From Gammaproteobacteria bacterium (lineage in GTDB: Bacteria; Pseudomonadota; Gammaproteobacteria; JAPPPA01), in the NCBI GenBank assembly GCA_030425645.1, contig JAUHZK010000001.1, positions 248,001-312,000 of the forward strand: 64,000 nucleotides of DNA, in the 5' to 3' direction. This document shows, piece after piece, positions 9,041-16,628 of the stretch (positions are counted from its first letter, which is position 1; each line of letters opens with the position of its first letter). The translations under genes and the position numbers were made by a program. The notes beneath the pieces were generated by a model, which saw nothing but the letters and a program-made list of their open reading frames with translations, ran no database searches and was not told the origin of the DNA.

Positions 9041-9382
9041 CTAGTGTTTGATGTAAACCACGCCGTCGACGACTTCGGTTTCCCAAGTTTTTAGCGTTAC
9101 GCTTTCGTCTTGCAAACACACGCCGCTGTTGAGGCTAAAGTGTTGCTTGTATACCGGTGAGGCGATTACAAGCTCGCCTTTAATATCACCAACAATACCG
9201 CGTGACAGCACATAAGCGTCAGAGAACGGGTCGTAGTTATTGATGGCATAGACTTCGCCAGCAATTTTGAAAACGGCGACCTGCTCACCTTGAACCAGTG
9301 CGCAAACGCCGCCGTGCTCAGGGATAAAGTCTAGCTCGCATACTTGAGTGGCTAGATCGTTAGTATTGGCTACTGCGTTCAT
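9041..9382 (-). CDS. nirD: Nitrite reductase (NADH) small subunit
   Basis: The 113-residue protein has a Rieske-like fold (VCALVQGEQVAVFKIAGEVYAINNYDPFSDAYVLSRG, then KGELVIASPVYKQHFSLNSGVCL). The Cys/His iron-sulphur ligands of true Rieske proteins are replaced, as is normal for NirD. It is the small partner of NirB in assimilatory NADH-nitrite reductase. The start is 3 bp downstream of the nirB stop, so translation is probably coupled. Confidence 0.93.
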   Translation of the reverse strand: MNAVANTNDLATQVCELDFIPEHGGVCALVQGEQVAVFKIAGEVYAINNYDPFSDAYVLSRGIVGDIKGELVIASPVYKQHFSLNSGVCLQDESVTLKTWETEVVDGVVYIKH

Positions 9383-9384
9383 GA

Positions 9385-11964
9385 TTAAACTTCCGCCTCA
9401 AGTTCAGTCTTTTGGGCAGGGCGGATCTGACCGCGCTCATCAACCCATTTAATGTTGCTGTCAGTCTCGGCACTGTTCACAAAGTGTTGGAAGTGCTTAC
9501 GACGCTCTGGATCTTCGACAGTGGTTTTCCACTCACACTGGAAGGTGTCAACGATCAGTTCCATTTGCTCTTCTAGCTCGGCAGCAATGCCCAGCGAGTC
9601 TTCAAGCACCACTTGTTTGACGTAATCCAGACCACCTTCAAGGTTGTCTAACCACACGCTGGTGCGCTGTAGGCGGTCAGCGGTACGGATGTAGAACATC
9701 AAGTAGCGGTCGATATATTTGATTAGGGTCTCGTCGTCTAGGTCTGACGCTAATAGGTCAGCGTGGCGTGGTTTCATGCCACCGTTGCCAGACACGTATA
9801 GGTTCCAGCCGTTTTCGGTGGCGATCACGCCGACGTCTTTACTCTGCGCCTCAGCACACTCACGGGTACAGCCAGAAACCGCAAACTTCAGTTTGTGCGG
9901 TGAACGTAGGCCTTTGTAGCGCTCTTCAATAAAGATCGCCATGCCCACAGAATCCTTAACGCCGTAACGGCACCAGGTAGAGCCGACGCAAGATTTAACG
10001 GTACGGACTGACTTACCGTAAGCCTGACCGGTTTCAAAACCAGCGGCGATAAGCTCTTCCCAAATCAGTGGCAGCTCGTGCAGTTGTGCGCCGAACAAGT
10101 CGATACGCTGACCACCGGTGATCTTGGTGTAAAGGTTGTATTTCTTCGCCGCCTCGCCCAATACAATTAGCTTGTCTGGGGTGATTTCACCGCCAGGTAC
10201 ACGCGGTACTACAGAATAGGTGCCGTTTTTCTGCATATTGGCGAGGGCGCGGTCGTTGGTGTCTTGTAATACTGAGTGTTGTGGTTTCAGTACATACTCA
10301 TTCCAAGTGGCCGCCAGAATATTACTCACGGTTGGTTTGCAGATATCGCAACCATGACCTTGGCCGTGCTGTTCAAGTAGCTCGGTAAAGGTTTTGATTT
10401 TGCCTACGCGAACCAAATGCTCCAGCTCTTGGCGGGTATAAGCAAAGTGCTCGCAGATAGACTTGTCGACTTCGATGCCTTGTTTCTCAAGCTCGTTGTC
10501 TAAAACTTGTTTGGTCAAAGCGGCACAACCACTACAGGCCGTTGCCGCTTTGGTGCAATCTTTAAGCTGCCCCAAATCAGTGCAACCACCGGCAATGGCT
10601 TCGCAAAGCTGGCCTTTGCTAACGTTGTTACAGCTACAAATCTGCGCGGTATCCGGCAGTGCATCAACACCTAAGCCAGCAGCGGCTTCGCCGTCAACGC
10701 TAGGCAAGATAAGGGCTTCCGGGCTCTCCGGTAAGTCCATATCGTTCAGTTTCATTTGCAGCAGGTTGCCGTAAGCGTCGCCGTCACCAACTAATACCGC
10801 GCCTAAAACGCGTTTCTTGTCGGCATCAACCACAAGCTTTTTATAGGTCTGCGCGGTTTCATCGACAAAGGTGTAAGCCAACGCGCCTTCGGTACGGCAA
10901 TGCGCGTCACCAATCGAGCAAACATCTACGCCAAGCAGTTTCAGCTTGGTGCTCATGTCGGCGCCGGCAAAGCTGCTATTTAACGAACCGGTAATATGAT
11001 CAACCGCTGCCTGCGCCATGGCGTAACCCGGTGCTACTAGGCCGTAAATCATGTTGTCGTAGAGCGCGCATTCGCCAATGGCGTATACGTTAGGGTCTGA
11101 GGTGATGCAGTTGTCATCAATGATGATGCCGCCGCGTTCGCCAATTTCTAGGCCAAACTCACGCGCTAACTCGTCTTGCGGGCGAATACCAGCCGAGAAC
11201 ACGATCATATCGGTCTCTAGGCTAGTGCCGTCGGCAAACTCCATACGGTGCGTGCAGTTATCGCCATCCACAATCTGTTGGGTGTTTTTGCTGGTGTGCA
11301 CTTGCACGCCTAGCTCTTCAATCTTGCGGCGCAGCATGTCTGAACCACCTTGGTCCAGCTGTACGCCCATTAGGCCGGGGGCAAATTCCACTACATGCGC
11401 TTCAAGGCCAAGATTCTTGAGTGCATTCGCGGCTTCTAAGCCCAGTAGACCACCGCCCACAACCACGCCAACTTTGCCGCGCTTGCTGCATTCCATCATT
11501 TGATCGAGGTCGTCGATGGTGCGGTATACAAATACGTCGTCACGGTCTTTGCCCGGTACCGGCGGTACAAATGGGTAAGAGCCGGTCGCCATTACTAGCT
11601 TGTCGTACTCAACAACGGTGCCTTGGCTGCCAGTCACGGTTTTAGCGTCGCGGTCGATGCCGGTGGCTTTTTCGTTCAGCAGCACCTTAATGCCGTTGTC
11701 TTCGTAAAAGCCGGGGGTGACTAGTGATAAATCGTCGGCTGATTTGCCGCCGAAGTATTCAGAAAGATGTACGCGGTCGTAAGCCAGTAGCGGCTCTTCG
11801 CAGAAGGTGATGATGTCGTAATCACCTTGGCCAGCGGCTTTTGCTTCCTGCAATTGCTCAATAAATTTGTGACCGACCATGCCGTTGCCGATAACAACAA
11901 CAGTTTGTTTTTCGTTATGTCCCGTCATTGGGGCATCAGGTTCTAGAATCTTGGCATTCTTCAT
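9385..11964 (-). CDS. nirB: Nitrite reductase (NADH) large subunit
   Basis: The 859-residue protein has the full NirB layout: FAD/NAD domain (VVVIGNGMVGHKFIEQL; VGVVVGGGLLGLEAANALK), a BFD 2Fe-2S domain near residues 440-490 (ICSCNNVSKGQLCEAI, CSGCAALTKQVL), a second short Cys-rich segment (HGCDICKP), and the siroheme/4Fe-4S half with CVGSTWCRYGVKDS and CTRECAEAQSKDVG. It reduces nitrite to ammonium in the cytoplasm. It follows the PqiA-like gene but has its own sigma-54-type promoter and structured leader, so it probably begins a nitrogen-regulated transcript nirB-nirD-nasB-nasA. Confidence 0.96.
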   Translation of the reverse strand: MKNAKILEPDAPMTGHNEKQTVVVIGNGMVGHKFIEQLQEAKAAGQGDYDIITFCEEPLLAYDRVHLSEYFGGKSADDLSLVTPGFYEDNGIKVLLNEKATGIDRDAKTVTGSQGTVVEYDKLVMATGSYPFVPPVPGKDRDDVFVYRTIDDLDQMMECSKRGKVGVVVGGGLLGLEAANALKNLGLEAHVVEFAPGLMGVQLDQGGSDMLRRKIEELGVQVHTSKNTQQIVDGDNCTHRMEFADGTSLETDMIVFSAGIRPQDELAREFGLEIGERGGIIIDDNCITSDPNVYAIGECALYDNMIYGLVAPGYAMAQAAVDHITGSLNSSFAGADMSTKLKLLGVDVCSIGDAHCRTEGALAYTFVDETAQTYKKLVVDADKKRVLGAVLVGDGDAYGNLLQMKLNDMDLPESPEALILPSVDGEAAAGLGVDALPDTAQICSCNNVSKGQLCEAIAGGCTDLGQLKDCTKAATACSGCAALTKQVLDNELEKQGIEVDKSICEHFAYTRQELEHLVRVGKIKTFTELLEQHGQGHGCDICKPTVSNILAATWNEYVLKPQHSVLQDTNDRALANMQKNGTYSVVPRVPGGEITPDKLIVLGEAAKKYNLYTKITGGQRIDLFGAQLHELPLIWEELIAAGFETGQAYGKSVRTVKSCVGSTWCRYGVKDSVGMAIFIEERYKGLRSPHKLKFAVSGCTRECAEAQSKDVGVIATENGWNLYVSGNGGMKPRHADLLASDLDDETLIKYIDRYLMFYIRTADRLQRTSVWLDNLEGGLDYVKQVVLEDSLGIAAELEEQMELIVDTFQCEWKTTVEDPERRKHFQHFVNSAETDSNIKWVDERGQIRPAQKTELEAEV

Positions 11965-11977
11965 TGCTTAAACCTCT

Positions 11978-12012
11978 GGGCTTAACCCTTAAAGCCCCGT
12001 CTTTGGGACTTT
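11978..12012 (-). promoter_or_regulatory. Structured nirB leader with an ANTAR-type hexaloop hairpin
   Basis: On the transcript, AAAGUCCC and GGGGCUUU (12012-12005 and 11998-11991) form an 8-bp stem with one wobble and a hexaloop AAAGAC. A at loop position 1 and G at position 4 are the hallmarks of hairpins bound by ANTAR antiterminators such as NasT/NasR. A second hairpin (GGGCUU / AAGCCC, 11997-11978) reuses the 3' arm of the first, so the two are mutually exclusive. The second ends just before the AGAGG ribosome-binding site of nirB. No ANTAR gene is present in this window. Confidence 0.55.
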
Positions 12013-12032
12013 TCCTACGTTTGCGAGGGTAT

Positions 12033-12050
12033 AAGCAAGAGCGATGCCAA
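12033..12050 (-). promoter_or_regulatory. Sigma-54 (RpoN) type promoter of nirB
   Basis: Read on the minus strand the site is TTGGCATCGCTCTTGCTT. It has GG and GC separated by exactly 10 nt, matching the TGGCAC-N5-TTGCW consensus at most positions. The predicted start is near 12023, giving a leader of about 59 nt. It lies between the PqiA-like gene and nirB. Confidence 0.65.
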
Positions 12051-12076
12051 CTTTTGTTGCAGTGCGCAAAAACGCG

Positions 12077-12553
12077 CTACTTTTGAGCTGCTGGTTTCTC
12101 TAGAAAGCTTGATAGGGCAAGGCTTAGCAGGGTGGCGGCCAATAATAGATAGAGGCCATATTGCGCCTCCGCATGGGCGATGGCGCCGAGTTTGGCGGCG
12201 GAAATAATCAACGCCACGATAAAGACGTCCAACATCGACCATTTGCCGAGTTTGCTCAGGCGTGCCATCCACAGTGGCGTGCGTGGGTGATCGGGTACGC
12301 GCACCAAGAAAAAGCTCAGCAGGTTTTTAGCAATAGGGAATAGCACTGAAAAAACCAAAATGACTAGGCCCAAAAACCACTCGCCGTGCCGTAATAGTTG
12401 CTGAATAGCCGAGGCCAGACTGGTTTCGCTACTAAATATCCAAAACTTACTGAGTGACAGCAGCGGGCTAAAAATACCTATCAGCAAGAGGGCTGTGCTG
12501 AGTAATAGCAGCAGCTGCACCGTGATCGTTTGAGCTTGAGTGAGCTGGCGCAT
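12077..12553 (-). CDS. PqiA-domain (paraquat-inducible protein A) membrane protein
   Basis: With the ATG at 12553 the product is 158 residues with four hydrophobic segments. The pattern FSPLLSLSKFWIFSSETSLAS, then FPIAKNLLSFFLV and KLGKWSMLDVFIVALIISAAKLG, is typical of a single PqiA domain; full-length PqiA has two. It lies 2 nt after the moeA stop, so it is translationally linked to the Moco genes. PqiA proteins are inner-membrane partners of MCE-type lipid transport, but no pqiB is nearby. A TTG/GTG extension into moeA (to 12574) is possible but less likely. Confidence 0.75.
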   Translation of the reverse strand: MRQLTQAQTITVQLLLLLSTALLLIGIFSPLLSLSKFWIFSSETSLASAIQQLLRHGEWFLGLVILVFSVLFPIAKNLLSFFLVRVPDHPRTPLWMARLSKLGKWSMLDVFIVALIISAAKLGAIAHAEAQYGLYLLLAATLLSLALSSFLEKPAAQK

Positions 12554-12555
12554 GT

Positions 12556-13761
12556 CTAGCTGGCGGGGCACCAAGCAACGATGTCACCGGCGCGGAGGTC
12601 TTGTCCCGCCTTGACCCGAATCAGTGCATTGGCTTCATTCATATTGGTCAGCATATGCGAGGCTTGGTGGCGTAAGCGGCTTAAGCTGATTTGGCCGTTG
12701 TCTGCTACCTGTTGGTGCATGCGCACCCAGCGGTCGCGTCGGCTATCAGCACGTATATCATCCGCCAATAGCGCGGCTTGCCACAGCGGCCCCGGTGTTT
12801 GGCTGCCGGCGAATAAATCCAAGATACGTTGGGCGTATAGATTGAGGTTAACGGCCACGGCCGCCGGGTTGCCAGGCAAACCGAGAATGGCTTTGTCAGC
12901 CCCGTTAGTTTTGTGTATGGCAAATAACAGCGGCATACCCGGTTTCTGCGCCACTTTGTGGAAGATGGTTTCCGCGCCCAGTGCGTCGCAGCTGCTGGGA
13001 ATGTAATCGTAATCACCCACCGAAACACCGCCGGTGGTAACCAGCAAGTCGCATTCGTCCAATGCTTTTTGCATGGCTGCTTTTACGGTATCGGCATCGT
13101 CTTTTACCCATTGCACCGATAAATCTTGAATGCCTTGGGTTTTAAAGAAGTTTAGGCAGGTTGCGCCATTGGCGTCGTAAACCTGCCCGGGTTTTAGTTT
13201 ATTGCCGGGTGGAATGACTTCATTGCCGGTAATTAATACGCGTACGCGGGGCTGCTGATGCACCATCAGCTCGGCAATACCGCTATTGCTTAAGGAGCCA
13301 ATCAAACCCGGCGTGAGTTTGCTGCCAGCTTTGGCAAGCAATGCGCCTTGCTGGATTTCCTCACCTTGCTGGCGGAAGTCAGCACCTTTGGCGACGTCTT
13401 CAGTGGTTGAAAGCTTGCCGTCGTCTAACGCGGTATATTCTTGGCGGATTACCGTGTCGGCACCCAGTGGCACAAAGCCACCGGTGAAAATGCGAACAGC
13501 CGTCTTGGGTTTGTGTTCCGGCGCTGCGTTCATGCCGCCGGCTGGGATTTCGCCTTCAACGGTTAATGGCTGCGCCGTTAAATCGGCATGCGTTACTGCA
13601 TAACCATCTACCGCAGATTGCGGAAACGGCGGCAAATCAATCGGGCTGTTTTGATCTTCGGCCAGCGTTAAATCCAAGCACTCCAAAATCGGACGCTTGC
13701 TGGTGGGCAAGGCCTTTATGTTCTGGTTAATTTGCTCGAAGGCGTTGTCGATAGGGATCAT
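12556..13761 (-). CDS. moeA: Molybdopterin molybdenumtransferase
   Basis: With the ATG at 13761 (MIPIDNAFEQINQNIKALP) the product is 401 residues, the usual MoeA length. Conserved segments are LPPFPQSAVDGYAV, RIFTGGFVPLGADTVIRQE, LLVTTGGVSVGDYDYI and AILGLPGNPAAVAVNL. MoeA inserts molybdate into adenylylated molybdopterin to finish Moco, needed by NasA. The frame stays open upstream to 13857, but that part is a REP-like repeat and overlaps the moaCB stop, so the longer start is rejected. It continues directly into the PqiA-like gene. Confidence 0.95.
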   Translation of the reverse strand: MIPIDNAFEQINQNIKALPTSKRPILECLDLTLAEDQNSPIDLPPFPQSAVDGYAVTHADLTAQPLTVEGEIPAGGMNAAPEHKPKTAVRIFTGGFVPLGADTVIRQEYTALDDGKLSTTEDVAKGADFRQQGEEIQQGALLAKAGSKLTPGLIGSLSNSGIAELMVHQQPRVRVLITGNEVIPPGNKLKPGQVYDANGATCLNFFKTQGIQDLSVQWVKDDADTVKAAMQKALDECDLLVTTGGVSVGDYDYIPSSCDALGAETIFHKVAQKPGMPLLFAIHKTNGADKAILGLPGNPAAVAVNLNLYAQRILDLFAGSQTPGPLWQAALLADDIRADSRRDRWVRMHQQVADNGQISLSRLRHQASHMLTNMNEANALIRVKAGQDLRAGDIVAWCPAS

Positions 13762-13772
13762 GGTCGAGTAAA

Positions 13773-13848
13773 GGGGACAGACCCCTCTTCGGAAACGCTG
13801 AGATGTAAATGAGTTATTGCCATGGTCTGATGGGCGGGGTCTGTCCCC
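13773..13848. repeat. Inverted GGGGACAGACCCC repeat between moaCB and moeA
   Basis: A 13-bp unit at 13773-13785 is repeated as its exact reverse complement (GGGGTCTGTCCCC) at 13836-13848, 50 bp away. The right unit ends 1 bp before the moaCB stop codon. Such units are commonly seen as REP-like elements near REP-associated transposases; no such gene is present here. It adds open frame upstream of moeA that mimics a longer N-terminus. Confidence 0.8.
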
Positions 13849-13849
13849 G

Positions 13850-14755
13850 TTAGCCAAGACGGTGATTGGAGACTAACTTCAGCAAACCGCCACGCAGGGC
13901 GTGGAAGCTTTCTTCAACCCCGGCCGTTGAGCCGGGCAAGGTGACGATAACCGTATTGCCGCTAAGGCCACCAATGCCACGTGACATTAGCGCATAAGGG
14001 GTACGTTTTTGGCCGTGCTGGCGAGCGGTTTCCATCAAACCTGGTAGTTCTTTGCTGAGTAACGGCTGTACGGCTTCTACCGTCAAATCAGTCGGTTCGG
14101 TGCCAGTGCCGCCCACGGTAAAGATCAGCTCAATATCTTTTTGTAGCCAAGCTTGTAGGCGTTGATTGGTGTCTTGCAGCTCACCAGCGCAGGTTTCAAA
14201 TTCGCTGATTTCAAATTTGTATTTTTCTAGTAGCGCTTTCAAATGCTCAGCCGCTTTATTCGACTTTTTGCCGCTGGCTACATCAGGATGCGTTGCCAAG
14301 ATTCCAACTTTTACCGCAGGGCTAAGCTGGCGTAAGTAATGCGATTTGCCGCCGGTTTTCTTCAGCAGGTGAATATCACCGATATGCATTTGCTCTTGGT
14401 CGGTATGCGGCTTGAGCATGTCCCACAAGCAAAGCAGGGTGGCGGAAACGGCGGTTAGCGCTTCCATTTCTACGCCGGTGCTATTAATCACCGTGGCGCT
14501 GGCCTCAGCCCGCACATAACCGTCTTGAAAGTCGTAAGTCACATCGGCGGCACGGCTCATCACTGGATGGCAAAACGGCAAAATCTGTGGCGTGTTTTTA
14601 ACCGCCTGAATACCGGCCATACGCGCCACTTCTAGCGCATCGCCTTTTTCGGTTTTGCGGTCTTTTAAAAGCTGCAAGGCATCGGCGGGCGCATAGAGCT
14701 TGCCGGTGGCTACCGCTGTGCGTAGTGATTCGGGCTTGTGAGTTATGTCTTTCAT
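13850..14755 (-). CDS. moaCB: Fused MoaC-MoaB molybdopterin biosynthesis protein
   Basis: With the ATG at 14755 (MKDITHKPESLRTAVATGKL) the product is 301 residues. Residues about 1-150 are MoaC, cyclic pyranopterin monophosphate synthase (GDALEVARMAGIQAVKNT, LPFCHPVM, STGVEMEALTAVS, KTGGKSHYLR). Residues about 155-301 are a MoaB/Mog domain (VGILATHPDVASGKKSNKA, LIFTVGGTGTEPTDLTVEAV, VIVTLPGSTAGVEESF) that adenylylates molybdopterin. One polypeptide thus supplies an early and a late Moco step. An upstream in-frame TTG at 14779 is less likely because MoaC proteins start at this MKDITHK-like position. A REP-like repeat lies on either side of the gene. Confidence 0.92.
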   Translation of the reverse strand: MKDITHKPESLRTAVATGKLYAPADALQLLKDRKTEKGDALEVARMAGIQAVKNTPQILPFCHPVMSRAADVTYDFQDGYVRAEASATVINSTGVEMEALTAVSATLLCLWDMLKPHTDQEQMHIGDIHLLKKTGGKSHYLRQLSPAVKVGILATHPDVASGKKSNKAAEHLKALLEKYKFEISEFETCAGELQDTNQRLQAWLQKDIELIFTVGGTGTEPTDLTVEAVQPLLSKELPGLMETARQHGQKRTPYALMSRGIGGLSGNTVIVTLPGSTAGVEESFHALRGGLLKLVSNHRLG

Positions 14756-14792
14756 ATTCTGTTCAATATTACCGAGCAATCAATCCGTTCGC

Positions 14793-14863
14793 CCTGAGCT
14801 TGTCGAAGGGTGAACCAGCTAAGTGTAGTTCTACCGCATTCCCCGTCCTTCGACGAGCTCAGG
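14793..14863. repeat. REP-like inverted repeat pair between moaE and moaCB
   Basis: Arms CCTGAGCTTGTCGAAGG (14793-14809) and CCTTCGACGAGCTCAGG (14847-14863) are the same unit as at 8974-9033 but arranged tail-to-tail. The left arm here is identical to the right arm of the other copy. The segment fills most of the intergenic gap inside the Moco run. Confidence 0.85.
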
Positions 14864-14881
14864 ACTAACGGGTATTACGGT

Positions 14882-15304
14882 TCAAGTTTTCAATGGCGTG
14901 CCTTCACGGAAAACGGAAGTGCCATCACTGTAATGTTCTTCTTTCCAAATTGGCACGCGTGACTTAGTAGTGTCGATCGCGTACTTGGCGGCTTCAAAGG
15001 CCTCGCCGCGGTGGGCGCTGCGGACCACGCAGTGAATGGCGATATCGCCGATTTCTAAATCACCAATGCGGTGAATAATGCGACATCGGCTAACGCCGAA
15101 TTTGTCTTTTACTTCTTGCTCAATTTCGGCAATGGCTTTTTTCGCGATAGGCTCGTAAGCGGTATAGCTCAAGCGCTCTACGGATTTGTTGTCGTGGTGG
15201 TTACGAATGGTGCCGCTAAACACCACCAAGGCGCCGGCGCTATCGTCTTCGGTTTCCGCTAGTAAAGCGTCTAAATCTAAGGGTTGAGAGCTAAGAGTTG
15301 TCAT
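14882..15304 (-). CDS. moaE: Molybdopterin synthase catalytic subunit
   Basis: The ATG at 15304 gives 140 residues, normal for MoaE. Conserved segments include GALVVFSGTIRNHH, LSYTAYEPIAKKAIAEI, CRIIHRIGDLEIGDIAIHCV, SAHRGEAFEAAKYAID and the catalytic Lys region VPIWKEEHYSDG. With MoaD it converts cPMP to molybdopterin. The upstream in-frame ATG at 15331 would add a poorly conserved MDFVAIITA leader. It is spaced about 70 bp from moaD and about 125 bp from moaCB, where a REP-like pair sits. Confidence 0.94.
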   Translation of the reverse strand: MTTLSSQPLDLDALLAETEDDSAGALVVFSGTIRNHHDNKSVERLSYTAYEPIAKKAIAEIEQEVKDKFGVSRCRIIHRIGDLEIGDIAIHCVVRSAHRGEAFEAAKYAIDTTKSRVPIWKEEHYSDGTSVFREGTPLKT

Positions 15305-15376
15305 GGCTGTGATTATGGCCACGAAATCCACTAAATCTACGAAAAATTTATTTCGTGTTTTTCGCGGGTTTCGTGG

Positions 15377-15619
15377 CTATCCACCTCCTACTGGTGGAAG
15401 TAAAACCAGCTCATCGCCAGCTTGCAGTTGATAAGAACGCGGCACGATTTCATCGCCAATAGCGCAGGCGCAGCGGGGTAGTTCGCTGGCAACGGCCGGG
15501 TGTGCTTCGACCAGAGTGGCCAATGCCGTTTCAATGCTGTTGTTTTGTGGCCAGTCGACCTCGCAAACAGCTTGGCCAACTTTGCTTTGCAATATACCTA
15601 GGCAGTGAATCTTTAACAT
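15377..15619 (-). CDS. moaD: Molybdopterin synthase sulphur-carrier subunit
   Basis: The 80-residue ubiquitin-like protein ends in PPVGGG, so it has the C-terminal Gly-Gly that is adenylylated and thiocarboxylated before sulphur transfer to MoaE. The core (DEIVPRSYQLQAGDELVLLPP) is typical. The start at 15619 (MLKIHCLGILQSKVG) lies 4 bp after the moaA stop, so translation is probably coupled. The frame extends to 15640 with a less likely MQWADKE leader that overlaps moaA. Confidence 0.92.
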   Translation of the reverse strand: MLKIHCLGILQSKVGQAVCEVDWPQNNSIETALATLVEAHPAVASELPRCACAIGDEIVPRSYQLQAGDELVLLPPVGGG

Positions 15620-15623
15620 TTCT

Positions 15624-16628
15624 TTATCCGCCCATTGCATGCATGGTAATTGGTCTCTCTACATATCCCGGATGGTCGATATAACCTCGGTGTTTGTTCC
15701 AGATATCGCCGCGGATGGCTTTAGTCAGCGTTTCATCATCAGCGCCTTCGCGCAGCAGCGGTAAGAGTTCGGTGCCGGTTTGCGAAAACAGGCAGGCGAA
15801 AACGGTGCCTTTGGCGGTAATGCGAATACGGTCGCAGCTGCCGCAAAAGGCATGGCTAATGGTCGGAATAACGCCAAAAACTTGTCCGCCACTGGGCCCG
15901 TTTTTTAATTGGTAACGGGTCGCGGGCTCGTGGCCTTTAGGCAGCACTTGTACGCTGTGCTGCTCGGACACGGCGTTTAGGATTTCGGTCTCGGTGACAA
16001 CCAGGCTTTCGTCCCAAACATGGCCGGAATCAAGCGGCATAAATTCGATAAAACGTAGTTCAACGTTCTCGGCCGCGGCCCAGTTCAGCATCGGCAAAAT
16101 CTGATCTTGATTTTGGCCTTTCATTAAGACGGCGTTGACCTTAACCGGCAGGCCGACTTTTTTGGCGGCGGCGATACCCTCTAATACGGGCTGCAGCGGC
16201 GCTTTGGTTAGGGTTTTGAATAGCTCGGCATCAATTGCGTCGAGGCTAATATTGACGTCATCTAAACCCGCCGCTTTCAGTGGCGCGGCAAATTCGCCTA
16301 GGCGGGCGGCATTGCTAGTCATCGACAGCTTTTGTAGCCCTTGGCTCTTGAGCTTGGCGAGTTCGGTGGTGATTTCAACCACATCTTTACGCAGTAACGG
16401 CTCGCCACCGGTTAGGCGGATATGGGTAATGCCGAGCTGGGTAACGGCCAGCGTGGCGATACGCAGGATTTCTTCTTGTCGAAGAATGGCGTCGCGCGGT
16501 AGCCATTTTGGCGTTTCCGGCATGCAGTACTGACAACGGAACTGACAGCGGTCGGTGAGCGACAAACGCATTTTGCGTTTCACTCGGCCATGTTGGTCTT
16601 GCAGTAGTCGCTGTGGGTCAGTCGTCAT
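15624..16628 (-). CDS. moaA: GTP 3',8-cyclase, radical SAM
   Basis: The 334-residue protein has the radical-SAM motif CQFRCQYC near residue 30 and the second 4Fe-4S site near the C-terminus (AFCGSCDRIRITAKGTVFACLF), and it ends in the conserved Gly-Gly (MHAMGG). It converts GTP to 3',8-cyclo-7,8-dihydro-GTP, the first Moco step. The start is placed at the ATG at 16628, which overlaps the mobA stop by 11 nt. It heads directly into moaD. Confidence 0.96.
   Translation of the reverse strand: MTTDPQRLLQDQHGRVKRKMRLSLTDRCQFRCQYCMPETPKWLPRDAILRQEEILRIATLAVTQLGITHIRLTGGEPLLRKDVVEITTELAKLKSQGLQKLSMTSNAARLGEFAAPLKAAGLDDVNISLDAIDAELFKTLTKAPLQPVLEGIAAAKKVGLPVKVNAVLMKGQNQDQILPMLNWAAAENVELRFIEFMPLDSGHVWDESLVVTETEILNAVSEQHSVQVLPKGHEPATRYQLKNGPSGGQVFGVIPTISHAFCGSCDRIRITAKGTVFACLFSQTGTELLPLLREGADDETLTKAIRGDIWNKHRGYIDHPGYVERPITMHAMGG

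Noticed and set aside
9041-9382. NirD as a true Rieske iron-sulphur protein
   Set aside because: The cluster-binding Cys/His pairs are absent, which is normal for NirD.
13762-13857. Longer start for moeA
   Set aside because: The extension is translated from an inverted repeat and overlaps the moaCB stop; the ATG at 13761 matches the family.
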